Of a stretch of DNA of 64,000 nucleotides, positions 56,019 through 64,000 are shown in pieces. Made by a program: the position numbers and the translations under genes. The stretch is from Ancylomarina sp963977525 (GTDB taxonomy: Bacteria; Bacteroidota; Bacteroidia; Bacteroidales; Marinifilaceae): positions 90,911-154,910 of the forward strand of contig CAXBPC010000005.1 of the NCBI GenBank assembly GCA_963977525.1, in the 5' to 3' direction. The notes beneath the pieces were generated by a model. It had not been told where the DNA came from. It saw only the letters and a program-made list of their open reading frames with translations, and ran no database searches. Positions within the stretch are counted from its first letter, which is position 1. Each line of letters begins with the position of its first letter.

Positions 56019-56489
56019 ATGATAGAATTAAAAGAAGGTGATAAAGCTCCAGAGTTCTCTGGTGTAAATCAGGATGGGAAAACTTTGGAATTGTCTGATT
56101 TTAAAGGGAAACGACTGATTCTTTATTTTTACCCTAAAGATAATACGCCTAGATGTACAGCTGAATCGTGTAATTTGAATGAGAATTATGACGAGCTGAC
56201 TAAGCATGGTTTTGAGGTTGTAGGTGTAAGTCCAGATGAAGCAGGTAAACATCAAAAATTTATCGCCAAATATAACTTGGCTTTTAATCTGATTGCGGAT
56301 ACTGAAAAGGAGATGCTTCAAGCTTATGGTGCTTGGGGAGAGAAGAAACTCTATGGTAAAGTTTATGACGGGGTTTTGCGTTCAACATTTATAATTTCTG
56401 AGGATGGTGTGATTGAAAAAATCTTTAAAAAGGTTAAAACGAAAGATCATACCAATCAGATTTTGACAGAACTTAATATTCAATTTTAA
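56019..56489 (+). CDS. bcp: Thioredoxin-dependent peroxiredoxin, Bcp/PrxQ type
   Basis: Reduces hydroperoxides. 156 residues with the AhpC/TSA fold. The active-site segment YFYPKDNTPRCTAESC has peroxidatic C46 and the resolving C51 five residues on, as in PrxQ. The usual residue before the cysteine is glycine; here it is arginine (R45). The TAESC context is otherwise canonical. It precedes recA by 21 bp on the same strand, so the two may be co-transcribed. Confidence 0.94.
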   Translation: MIELKEGDKAPEFSGVNQDGKTLELSDFKGKRLILYFYPKDNTPRCTAESCNLNENYDELTKHGFEVVGVSPDEAGKHQKFIAKYNLAFNLIADTEKEMLQAYGAWGEKKLYGKVYDGVLRSTFIISEDGVIEKIFKKVKTKDHTNQILTELNIQF

Positions 56490-56510
56490 AAATTAATAAT
56501 ACATATAGAT

Positions 56511-57533
56511 ATGGCAACTAAAGATATTGCAGACATTAATAAGGAAAAGCTGAAAGCACTTCAGTTAACCATGGATAAAATTGATAAAACCTACGGTAAA
56601 GGTGCTATCATGAGAATGGGTGACGAGGCTGTTGTTGATTTACCAGCTATTTCATCAGGGTCACTTTCATTGAATATGGCTTTGGGAGTGGGTGGTTATC
56701 CTCAAGGACGTGTTATCGAAATTTATGGCCCTGAATCATCAGGTAAGACAACATTAGCAATTCACGCTATGGCTGAAGTTCAGAAAGCTGGTGGTATTGC
56801 TGCCTTTATTGATGCTGAGCATGCTTTCGATCGTTTTTACGCTGAAAATTTAGGTGTAGATATTGAGAATTTATTGATTTCTCAACCAGATAACGGTGAG
56901 CAAGCTCTTGAGATTGCTGATCAGTTAATTCGTTCATCAGCTGTTGATTTGGTTGTGATTGACTCTGTTGCAGCTTTAACGCCTAAGGCGGAGATTGAAG
57001 GTGAAATGGGTGAGTCGAAGATGGGGTTACAAGCTCGTTTGATGTCACAAGCTTTGCGTAAGCTTACTGGGAATATCAGTAAGACGAAAACAACCTGTAT
57101 GTTCATTAACCAATTGCGTGAAAAAATTGGTGTGATGTTCGGGAATCCTGAGACAACAACTGGTGGTAACGCACTTAAGTTTTACGCATCGGTTCGTTTG
57201 GATATTCGTCGTATTGGTCAGATTAAAGATGGTGATGAGATTCAAGGTAACCGTACACGTGTTAAAGTTGTGAAAAATAAGGTTGCGCCTCCTTTCCGTA
57301 AAGCTGAATTTGATATCATGTATGGTGAGGGGATCTCTAAAATAGGTGAAATTGTTGATCTTGGAGTTGACTACAATGTTATCAAGAAAAGTGGATCATG
57401 GTTTTCTTATGGTGAAGTTAAACTTGGTCAAGGTCGTGAGGCTGTTAAGCGTTTGATTTCGGATAATGTAGAGTTAGCTGAAGAATTAGAAGCTAAAATT
57501 GTTGAAGCTATTAATGCGCCTAAGGAAAATTAA
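56511..57533 (+). CDS. recA: Recombinase RecA
   Basis: DNA-strand-exchange protein of 340 residues. It has Walker A GPESSGKT (73-80), the MAW-type segment near residue 43-63, and Walker B-type DLVVIDSVAAL (about 145-155). The loop regions GEMGESKMGLQARLMSQALRKLT and MFINQLREKIGVMFGNPETTTGG are nearly invariant in RecA. No intein or split is seen. A strong terminator follows. No SOS-type operator is recognised in the short gap to bcp. Confidence 0.98.
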   Translation: MATKDIADINKEKLKALQLTMDKIDKTYGKGAIMRMGDEAVVDLPAISSGSLSLNMALGVGGYPQGRVIEIYGPESSGKTTLAIHAMAEVQKAGGIAAFIDAEHAFDRFYAENLGVDIENLLISQPDNGEQALEIADQLIRSSAVDLVVIDSVAALTPKAEIEGEMGESKMGLQARLMSQALRKLTGNISKTKTTCMFINQLREKIGVMFGNPETTTGGNALKFYASVRLDIRRIGQIKDGDEIQGNRTRVKVVKNKVAPPFRKAEFDIMYGEGISKIGEIVDLGVDYNVIKKSGSWFSYGEVKLGQGREAVKRLISDNVELAEELEAKIVEAINAPKEN

Positions 57534-57575
57534 TTCTAAAGAGATATTAATAATGCATCGGCTTTATTAAAATAT

Positions 57576-57610
57576 AAAGGTTCTCAATTTAAGTTGAGAA
57601 CCTTTTCTTT
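57576..57610 (+). terminator. Terminator of recA
   Basis: AAAGGTTCTCAA (57576-57587) and TTGAGAACCTTT (57594-57605) pair perfectly around a 6-base loop. TCTTTT follows. Confidence 0.88.
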
Positions 57611-57715
57611 TATAGATGCTTCGGTTTTAAATCAAAATAATGAGCCAAATTAATTTAATCGTATTTTTTATTATAATTTTACGATGCAATTTAAAACTCA
57701 CTAACAATGTTAATA

Positions 57716-59821
57716 ATGAAGAATAAACATTTATTAATTGGTTTGGCATTAGTCACTGGTATGTCGTCATGTCAAGATGCGACTACTGCTGATAAAAAAA
57801 GCGAAACGGATAATCAATCTTATCGTACGCCTGAAACAAAATTGGCTTCAGATCGAATGACTCCAGAGGTTTTGTGGTCGTTTGGACGTATGGGTGGAGA
57901 AAGCATCTCTCCAGACGAAAAAACAGTTCTTTATGGTGTAACTTACTTTAATAAAGAAGAAAATAAATCGTATAGAGATCTTTATACACTTCCAGTGGCT
58001 GGCGGTGAAGCAACTCAAATTACCAATACTAAAGGTAAAGAATGGGGCGAGCGTTGGACTAAAGATGGTCAGATTGCATTTCTTTCATCAGAAAGTGGAT
58101 CGGTTCAGGTTTGGGAAATGAATCCTGATGGAACAGGTCGTAAACAGTTGACTGATATTGACGGTGGAATCAACGACTTTAAATTTTCTCCAGATCAATC
58201 AAAAATGTTATTCTCGAAAGAGGTAAAGCTTGAGGAAAATGTACAGGATAAGCACCCTGATTTACAAAAATCAAATGGTCGAGTTATTGGTGACGAATTT
58301 TACCGTCATTGGGACCATTGGGTAGAAACTTATACTCACATTTTTGTTGCTGATTTCAACAAAGGAACTGCGTTGAAAGCTGGTAAGGATATTATGGAAG
58401 GTGAAAAGTGGGAAGCTCCTGTTCGTCCTTGGGGTGGAATTGAGCAAGTGAACTGGACAGTTGATGGCCAGAATATTGCTTACTCTTCTCGTAAGAAGTA
58501 TGGTCAGGAATATGGTCTTTCTACTAATACTGATATTTATTTCTATAACCTAGAAAGTGGAAAAACGAAGAATGTAACCAAAGGTATGATGGGTTACGAT
58601 AATAACTTGTCTTTCTCGCCTGACGGAAAATATATGGCTTGGGAAAGCATGGAGCGTGAAGGTTATGAGGCAGATCAGATTCGTTTATTTGTGATGGATT
58701 TGAATACTGGTGATAAAAAATATATGACCAAAGGTTTTGATCAGAATGCAGAGCATTTAACTTGGACTAAGGATAGTAAATCGATCTACTTTATTTCTGA
58801 CTGGCATGCTACTGACGAAATTTACCGTATGGATATGGCCGATGGTAAAATCAATAAAATTACTGAAGGTGTTCATAATTACCAATCGATACACCCTGTT
58901 GGCGATAAGCTGATTGCTAAGCGTGTGTCAATGAGTAAGCCTGCTGAGTTGTATAGCGTTGATGCTAAAACAGGTAATGCTAATGAAATTTCATTCGTAA
59001 ATAAGCATATCCTTGATCAGTTGAGCATGGGTTCAGTTGAGAAGCGATGGGTGGAAACGACTGATGGTAAGCAAATGTTGGTATGGGTAATTAAGCCTCC
59101 TCATTTCGATGAGAATAAGAAATACCCTGCTTTACTTTATTGTCAAGGTGGCCCTCAAGGAACTGTTTCTCAGTTCTGGAGTTACCGTTGGAATTTCCAG
59201 ATGATGGCTTCAAATGACTATGTGATTGTAGCTCCTAATCGTAGAGGTTTACCTGGTTTTGGTAAAGAATGGTGTGAGCAAATTTCTGGTGATTATGGTG
59301 GACAAAACATGAAAGATTATCTTTCTGCTATTGACAACGTAAAAGCTGAAAAGTATGTTGATGAAGATCGTTTAGGTTGTGTTGGCGCATCTTACGGTGG
59401 ATTCTCAACTTTCTGGTTGGCAGGACATCACCAAAAACGTTTCAAAGCATTTATCGCTCACGATGGTATGTTTAACTTAGAAGCTCAATATTTAGAAACT
59501 GAAGAAATGTGGTTTGTAAATTGGGATCTTGGTGGTTCATTCTGGGACAAGAAGAATAAGATTGCTCAGCGTTCATATGCTAACTCTCCTCACAAATTTG
59601 TTGACAAATGGGATACTCCAATCATGGTGATTCACGGAGAAAAAGATTACCGTATTGTTGCTTCACAAGGTATGCAAGCATTTAATGCTGCTCGCTTGAG
59701 AGGTATTCCTGCTAAATATCTTTACTTTCCTGAAGAAAACCATTGGGTACTTGGAGTTCAGAACGGAATTTTATGGCAACGCGAATTCGCTAGCTGGTTA
59801 GATAAGTGGCTGAAAAAGTAG
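57716..59821 (+). CDS. S9-family peptidase, predicted lipoprotein
   Basis: Serine peptidase with a lipoprotein signal ending GMSSC (Cys near residue 20). An ATG at 57707 is also open, but MKNKHLLIG at 57716 gives the normal short basic n-region. A PD40/propeller region (about 45-410) has repeats such as FSPDQSKMLFS and FSPDGKYMAWESM. The hydrolase domain contains the triad S559 in GASYGG, D644 in HGEKDYR and H676 in ENHW. Its length of 701 residues matches the common Bacteroidota S9 peptidases (DPP or acylaminoacyl-peptidase-like). It would sit in the periplasm or outer membrane and release dipeptides or blocked residues. Confidence 0.93.
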   Translation: MKNKHLLIGLALVTGMSSCQDATTADKKSETDNQSYRTPETKLASDRMTPEVLWSFGRMGGESISPDEKTVLYGVTYFNKEENKSYRDLYTLPVAGGEATQITNTKGKEWGERWTKDGQIAFLSSESGSVQVWEMNPDGTGRKQLTDIDGGINDFKFSPDQSKMLFSKEVKLEENVQDKHPDLQKSNGRVIGDEFYRHWDHWVETYTHIFVADFNKGTALKAGKDIMEGEKWEAPVRPWGGIEQVNWTVDGQNIAYSSRKKYGQEYGLSTNTDIYFYNLESGKTKNVTKGMMGYDNNLSFSPDGKYMAWESMEREGYEADQIRLFVMDLNTGDKKYMTKGFDQNAEHLTWTKDSKSIYFISDWHATDEIYRMDMADGKINKITEGVHNYQSIHPVGDKLIAKRVSMSKPAELYSVDAKTGNANEISFVNKHILDQLSMGSVEKRWVETTDGKQMLVWVIKPPHFDENKKYPALLYCQGGPQGTVSQFWSYRWNFQMMASNDYVIVAPNRRGLPGFGKEWCEQISGDYGGQNMKDYLSAIDNVKAEKYVDEDRLGCVGASYGGFSTFWLAGHHQKRFKAFIAHDGMFNLEAQYLETEEMWFVNWDLGGSFWDKKNKIAQRSYANSPHKFVDKWDTPIMVIHGEKDYRIVASQGMQAFNAARLRGIPAKYLYFPEENHWVLGVQNGILWQREFASWLDKWLKK

Positions 59822-59848
59822 TATTTAAATAAAGCAATATATTAAATT

Positions 59849-59900
59849 AGCTTGTTGTGAGTTTTGTGATTTTACACAATTCTTACAACAAGCTTTTTTT
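59849..59900 (+). terminator. Terminator of the S9 lipoprotein gene
   Basis: AGCTTGTTGT (59849-59858) and ACAACAAGCT (59885-59894) pair perfectly. A smaller TTGTG/CACAA stem sits inside the loop. TTTTTTT follows. Confidence 0.82.
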
Positions 59901-60097
59901 ATGTTGCACTAACTGTAATTAAAGGGTTTTGTAGATTGATTTAATTTTCAGGAAAGCAAAAAAATAGTGACTCACCATCATAAGCATATTTATTTTTCTT
60001 TTAAAAATTATTGTTATCTTACCTCATGGTAATTTGGGCTTTCTGTATCTCAATTCAGGAGGCATTTTGTTGATTATAATATATTTAAATAAATACT

Positions 60098-61759
60098 ATG
60101 AATCGAGCTCGTATCTATTTGTTGATTCTAACGATGTTTTTTTCATATTCAGTTCATTCTATATCTTTTAGAAATGAATTTGATATCCAATATTCTAAAC
60201 AAAATATGACTTCATTTAAAAATGGAGATGTTTTTGCTTTGGACACTTTAACGCAATCAACTGCTCTTATTCGTCGTCACACCCAAGAGAAAGATTCAAC
60301 TGGAATACGTTATACTAAAAAATACAACTACAATAATTTTCCTTTCTTCAACTTTAGAATTAGCAAGAAATCGGTCTATCATAAGCTGTCTGAATTTAAT
60401 TCCGAGCAAGCTAAAGAATTGTTTGTTTTAGCAAAAAATGATCAGTTTAATAGTGATAGTTTGACTCGTGAGGTTAGCCTTTTGTATACCAAACAAGGTG
60501 TTTATTCTGAAGTTGATAAAGATCTGTTTAAGCGTAGAGTTCGTGACTTGGAACAACGATCAGAGGAGTTAAAGAAGAATGCAGCACAGAAAGCGAAACA
60601 TGCCAAGGTATTAGAGCAAACATCAGATAAAGCACCAACACTTATTTTAGCTGCAACACAAGAAGAAGTTACTCCTGCATACGAAGGGAGTCAGAATGCT
60701 ACTAAGAATTCTGAAGCTTTTAGAAAAGAGAGTCAAGAAGTTGATGTAAAAGAAGAGGTTGTAGAACAAGATCCCAAACCTAACGCTCAGTTAGATGTTA
60801 GTCCTCAGAAGGATGAGGGAGGATATTTGGATTACGAATATGAATATTGTTATCAAGTTGCAGTTTTCGATAAAAGACCAACCAATGACTTTTATAAGGG
60901 AATGGGTTTTATAAAAGAAGAAATTGTTGATGGTGGTAAGTCATTTAGATATTTGACAGGTTCGTATAGAACTTACGCTAAGGCAGCTATTTATAAAACT
61001 CGAATTAAAACGGCTTTCCCTGCGGCTTTTGTTGTTGTTTATAAGAATGGAATTAGAACAAACTTGCAAGATGCTATTGCTATAACAGATAAAGCTAGTC
61101 CAAGTAAAACAACTAGTTCTACATCTCAATTATCAACAAAGATTTCAGGAGATGTTACCTATCGTGTCCAGATTGGAGTTTTTGCAGGTGAAATCCCTGA
61201 GGAATTGAACACGACGATGGAAAAGTATCAAGCATTTGGATCGTTCTATGAGAAGAGATCAGATGGAAAAATTGTGTGTACAATTGGCCGCTTTAAGTCT
61301 CTTCCTGAAGTGGCAAGTTTAAAAATGAAATTGCAAGATGCAGGATATAAGGATGCATTTACGGTTGCCTACAGCGGACAGAAAAGAGTATCCTTACAGG
61401 CAAGCATAAAGAAAACTGAAAAGCCAATTGATCAGGTTAAACCAGAAGTTGAGAAGGAACCACTTACTGAGGAAGACTTAGTAGGTGATATTAATTTCCG
61501 AGTTCAAATTGGTGTTTTTGCCAATGGAGTTCCTGATGAAGTAAATTCTTTGATGGGTAAATATAAGGCTTTTGGAACATCGGCGGTGAAAAAATCTAAT
61601 GGTAAAACCGTTTGTACAATTGGACATTTTGATTCGATTGCTGATGCTGGTGCATTGAAGAAAAAACTCTATAAATCTGGGTTTACTGACATCTTTACAG
61701 TAGCTTACACTGGAAACAAGAGGATTTCTATACAAGATGCAATACGTCTGATAAAATAA
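60098..61759 (+). CDS. Secreted protein with three SPOR-like repeats
   Basis: 553 residues with a signal peptide (to about residue 22). A unique N-terminal part (about 25-140) and a Lys/Glu/Gln-rich probable coiled coil (about 140-235) come first. Three related C-terminal repeats follow at about 251-326, 355-437 and 467-553. Repeats 2 and 3 both start (Y/F)RVQIGVFA and share VCTIG(R/H)F and FTVAY(S/T)G-(K)RxS(L/I)QxxI; repeat 1 (YQVAVFDKR...VVVYKNGIRTNLQDAI) is more divergent. The pattern fits SPOR, a fold that binds denuded peptidoglycan strands. Its role could be wall binding at division or elsewhere. It starts the tight gene group that continues with clpS. Confidence 0.8.
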   Translation: MNRARIYLLILTMFFSYSVHSISFRNEFDIQYSKQNMTSFKNGDVFALDTLTQSTALIRRHTQEKDSTGIRYTKKYNYNNFPFFNFRISKKSVYHKLSEFNSEQAKELFVLAKNDQFNSDSLTREVSLLYTKQGVYSEVDKDLFKRRVRDLEQRSEELKKNAAQKAKHAKVLEQTSDKAPTLILAATQEEVTPAYEGSQNATKNSEAFRKESQEVDVKEEVVEQDPKPNAQLDVSPQKDEGGYLDYEYEYCYQVAVFDKRPTNDFYKGMGFIKEEIVDGGKSFRYLTGSYRTYAKAAIYKTRIKTAFPAAFVVVYKNGIRTNLQDAIAITDKASPSKTTSSTSQLSTKISGDVTYRVQIGVFAGEIPEELNTTMEKYQAFGSFYEKRSDGKIVCTIGRFKSLPEVASLKMKLQDAGYKDAFTVAYSGQKRVSLQASIKKTEKPIDQVKPEVEKEPLTEEDLVGDINFRVQIGVFANGVPDEVNSLMGKYKAFGTSAVKKSNGKTVCTIGHFDSIADAGALKKKLYKSGFTDIFTVAYTGNKRISIQDAIRLIK

Positions 61760-61766
61760 AGAAACC

Positions 61767-62012
61767 ATGAGTTCAGAACATGTACTTTGCTTGCATAATG
61801 ATAGTGTGAATAACTTCGATTACGTTGTTGATGCATTAATGGAGGTTTGTGAACATACTTCTGATCAGGCTGAGCAATGTGCATATATTACACATTATAA
61901 AGGCAAAAGTGAACTTAAGGTTGGAAATCTAGAGGCTTTATCAGCTATGAGAGAAAAATTAGAAAAGAAAGGCCTTATTGTAAGCGTTGAAATAAACAAA
62001 ACAGCATATTAG
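61767..62012 (+). CDS. clpS: ClpS-family adaptor of the Clp protease
   Basis: An 81-residue protein corresponding to the ClpS core, without the long N-terminal extension. The pocket-forming HND opening (LCLHNDSVNNFDYVVDALMEV) and the helix AEQCAYITHYKGKSELKVG match the family's N-degron adaptor. ClpS hands N-terminal-degron substrates to ClpA-type unfoldases; no clpA is nearby. It is 7 bp after the SPOR gene and 1 bp before nfeD, so co-transcription is likely. Confidence 0.85.
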   Translation: MSSEHVLCLHNDSVNNFDYVVDALMEVCEHTSDQAEQCAYITHYKGKSELKVGNLEALSAMREKLEKKGLIVSVEINKTAY

Positions 62013-62013
62013 T

Positions 62014-62481
62014 ATGACGATTTTTATTATTGTTCTCTTATTAGTTTTAGGAGTTGTTCTTATTCTACTCGAATTTTTTGTTCTTCCTGGAATTACCGTT
62101 GCTGGTATCGCAGGTATTGTGATGATGCTTGGAGGGATCTACTTATCTTATAATCATTATGGAAATACGATAGGTCATCTAACTGTTTTAGGATCTGTGA
62201 TATTCAGTTTGCTTGCACTTTGGTTAGCTTTAAAATCAGGCACTTGGGATAGAATCATGTTGAAAACTGAAATTGATTCAAAAGTTGAAAAAATAGAGGA
62301 AAATCTAATAGCAATAGGTGATGAAGGTATATGTTTATCTCGATTAGCGCCTATGGGACAAGTGCGAATTAATAATCACATCGTTGAAGCTAAATCAACA
62401 GGAGCATATGTTGATGAAAAAACAGAAGTGAAAGTCATTAAAATAGTAGATAAAGTTATTATTGTAAAACCTTTAAAATAA
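62014..62481 (+). CDS. NfeD-family membrane protein (short form)
   Basis: 155 residues with two or three membrane helices in the first 80 residues (about 4-23, 28-48, 55-75). A soluble OB-fold domain (about 95-155) has GDEGICLSRLAPMGQVRINNHIVEA and ends VIIVKPL. Short NfeD proteins are typical partners of flotillin-like proteins, and the floA-type gene begins 5 bp downstream. They are thought to act together in membrane microdomains. Confidence 0.9.
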   Translation: MTIFIIVLLLVLGVVLILLEFFVLPGITVAGIAGIVMMLGGIYLSYNHYGNTIGHLTVLGSVIFSLLALWLALKSGTWDRIMLKTEIDSKVEKIEENLIAIGDEGICLSRLAPMGQVRINNHIVEAKSTGAYVDEKTEVKVIKIVDKVIIVKPLK

Positions 62482-62486
62482 ATTAA

Positions 62487-63464
62487 ATGGAAATTGGAGC
62501 ATTAATATTTTTGATTGTTGCGATAGGGGTAGGTATTTATATCCTTTTTATTTTTATTCCAGTTGGACTCTGGTTTTCCGCTCTGCTTTCAGGTGTGCGG
62601 ATTTCATTAATTCAACTCGTATTTATGCGTTGGCGTCGTGTGCCACCTAATCTTATCGTTCGTTCGATGATTGAGGCTCAGAAGGCAGGCTTGCATATTA
62701 CAAGAGATGACCTGGAGGCTCACCACTTAGCTGGTGGTCATGTAGAGCAAGTAACCCATGCTTTAGTTTCAGCTTCAAAAGCTAATATCGAATTACCATT
62801 TAAGATGGCTACGGCTATTGATCTTGCTGGACGTGATGTTTACGAAGCTGTTCAGATGAGTGTAATTCCTAAAGTCATTAATACGCCTCCAGTAACTGCT
62901 GTATCTAAAGATGGTATTCAGTTAATCGCTAAGGCGAGAGTAACGCTTCGTGCTAATATACGCCAGTTGGTTGGTGGAGCAGGAGAGGAAACTGTTTTGG
63001 CTCGTGTAGGTGAAGGTATCGTATCGTCTATTGGTTCTTCTGAGTCACATAAAACTGTACTTGAGAATCCTGATTTTATTTCTCGTGTTGTACTTGAAAA
63101 AGGACTGGATGCTGGAACGGCTTTTGAAATTTTATCAATTGATATTGCAGATATTGATATAGGAAAGAATATCGGTGCTGTACTACAAACTGATCAAGCT
63201 GATGCAGACTTAAAAATTGCACAGGCTAAGGCTGAGGAACGTCGTGCAATGGCTGTTGCAACAGAGCAGGAAAATAAAGCTCTTGCACAGGCAATGCGTG
63301 CTAAGGTAATCGAAGCTGAAGCTGAAGTACCATTGGCTATGGCTGAAGCTTTTCGTAGTGGTCATTTAGGTGTGATGGATTATTATCGTATGAAGAATAT
63401 TGAAGCGGATACATCTATGCGTGAAAATATTGCTAAACCTTCACCAAAGGACAAGAAAAAATAA
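62487..63464 (+). CDS. floA: Flotillin-like protein FloA (UPF0365)
   Basis: 325 residues with one N-terminal hairpin-type membrane segment (about 3-30). A short SGVRISLIQLVFMRWRRVPP region follows, then the PHB/SPFH-like domain (about 90-230, with GRDVYEAVQMSVIPKVINTPP and ARVTLRANIRQLVGGAGEET). An Ala/Glu-rich coiled coil (about 235-300, AQAKAEERRAMAVATEQENKALAQAMRAKVIEAEAEVP) completes it. It scaffolds membrane microdomains in bacteria that have it. It is the last gene of the SPOR-clpS-nfeD-floA group. Confidence 0.95.
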   Translation: MEIGALIFLIVAIGVGIYILFIFIPVGLWFSALLSGVRISLIQLVFMRWRRVPPNLIVRSMIEAQKAGLHITRDDLEAHHLAGGHVEQVTHALVSASKANIELPFKMATAIDLAGRDVYEAVQMSVIPKVINTPPVTAVSKDGIQLIAKARVTLRANIRQLVGGAGEETVLARVGEGIVSSIGSSESHKTVLENPDFISRVVLEKGLDAGTAFEILSIDIADIDIGKNIGAVLQTDQADADLKIAQAKAEERRAMAVATEQENKALAQAMRAKVIEAEAEVPLAMAEAFRSGHLGVMDYYRMKNIEADTSMRENIAKPSPKDKKK

Positions 63465-63483
63465 TAAAAACAGTGATAGAAAT

Positions 63484-63525
63484 AAGGCTAGGCGTGTTCT
63501 TTGAGCATGCCCAGCCTTTTTTTTT
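63484..63525 (+). terminator. Terminator after floA
   Basis: AAGGCTAGGCGTG and CATGCCCAGCCTT pair with one mismatch and one G-T pair (63484-63517). A run of nine T ends at 63525. Confidence 0.82.
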
Positions 63526-63621
63526 GATAAAAAAAAATCTTTTTTTTTACTCCAATCTCATTGATTCATAATTTACTATAATCATGACCATGTAAATATT
63601 TGAAATTGTGTGAAAAGAAAA

Positions 63622-63652
63622 TTTGCACAGATCAATATTTTACCTACTTTTG
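63622..63652 (+). promoter_or_regulatory. Promoter of the tRNA-Ser/tRNA-Pro cluster
   Basis: TTTG at 63622-63625, exactly 19 bp, then TACTTTTG at 63645-63652, about 13 bp before tRNA-Ser. It has the same two boxes and spacing as the promoter at 15583-15613. Confidence 0.75.
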
Positions 63653-63664
63653 CTTCCGCAATCA

Positions 63665-63754
<90 letters not shown>

Positions 63755-63779
63755 ATCTTTTCTTAATTGAACAGATGCA

Positions 63780-63812
63780 AAGTGAAAAGCTTAACCTTTT
63801 CACTTTAATTTT
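63780..63812 (+). other. Hairpin between tRNA-Ser and tRNA-Pro
   Basis: AAAGTGAAAAG pairs with CTTTTCACTTT across a short loop, and AATTTT follows. It may be a weak terminator or a processing structure in the tRNA precursor. Confidence 0.45.
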
Positions 63813-63887
63813 CGGGGTGTAGCGTAGCCCGGTTATCGCGCCTCGTTTGGGACGAGGAGGTCGCAGGTTCGAATCCTGCCACCCCGA
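63813..63887 (+). tRNA. tRNA-Pro(TGG)
   Basis: 75 bases. Acceptor CGGGGTG (63813-63819) pairs with CACCCCG (63880-63886), with discriminator A. The anticodon arm CCTCGTTTGGGACGAGG gives TGG. The T-arm is GCAGGTTCGAATCCTGC. CCA is not encoded. Confidence 0.95.
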
Positions 63888-63948
63888 CACCGAGAAATTT
63901 GAGAAGTTGTAAAACTTCATTGTTTATTGAAAGTACCGAAATTTATTT

Positions 63949-64000
63949 CGGGGTGTAGCGTAGCCCGGTCATCGCGCCTCGTTTGGGACGAGGAGGTCGC
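63949..64000 (+). tRNA. tRNA-Pro(TGG), second copy, cut by the window end
   Basis: The first 52 bases of a second tRNA-Pro, identical to the one at 63813 except for one D-loop base (GGTTATC becomes GGTCATC). The anticodon arm is complete and reads TGG; the T-arm lies beyond the window. Confidence 0.9.

Overview
The window looks like chromosomal DNA of a Bacteroidota bacterium, probably a marine or anaerobic member of the Bacteroidales/Marinilabiliales side of the phylum. That placement is inferred from gene content and style: an AT-rich genome, promoters of the Bacteroidota type (TTTG-N19-TAnnTTTG), a giant Ig-repeat protein with a type B type IX secretion (T9SS) sorting domain followed by a PorP/SprF protein, a T9SS plug-domain protein, a complete Na+-translocating NADH:quinone reductase (nqrABCDEF) with apbE, and a fused alpha/beta 2-oxoacid dehydrogenase E1.

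Layout. 1-380: nothing recognisable. 380-8050 (minus): an operon with two MacB/FtsX-type permeases around one LolD/MacB-type ATPase, then a small unknown protein and a secreted protein made of three repeats. 8050-11007 (plus): an NtrC-family sigma-54 response regulator overlapping its histidine kinase. The gap holds a -24/-12 promoter candidate pointing at the ABC operon, with two matching palindromes 53 bp apart behind it. 11200-15883: DoxX-like protein, TonB-like protein, FtsB/DivIC-like protein, fused E1 and a small membrane protein. 15884-16343: a six-unit tandem repeat with an exact 42-bp period. 16344-23406 (minus): apbE and the nqr operon. 23610-27121 (plus): T9SS plug-domain protein, Lrp/AsnC regulator, Xaa-Pro aminopeptidase. 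27400-38633 (plus): the 3335-residue Ig-repeat surface protein and PorP/SprF. 38694-43048 (minus): unknown protein, YaaA, S9 peptidase. 43284-49339: multi-PAS histidine kinase, RlmD-like rRNA methyltransferase (minus), ABC-F protein. 49340-50074: a second tandem array (period about 41 bp, with a 205-bp higher-order repeat) and a structured non-coding stretch. 50075-55677 (minus): pnp, rpsO, gcvP. 56019-59821 (plus): bcp, recA, an S9 lipoprotein peptidase. 60098-63464 (plus): triple-SPOR protein, ClpS, NfeD, flotillin-like FloA. 63665-64000: tRNA-Ser(GCT), tRNA-Pro(TGG) and a second tRNA-Pro cut by the window edge.

Most genes are housekeeping or envelope functions. I see no phage, transposase, CRISPR array or antibiotic-synthesis cluster. 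The most unusual material is non-coding: the two phased tandem arrays, the structured stretch before pnp, and the sigma-54 control region. The main unexplained proteins are the triple-repeat secreted protein and the small proteins beside the ABC and NQR systems.
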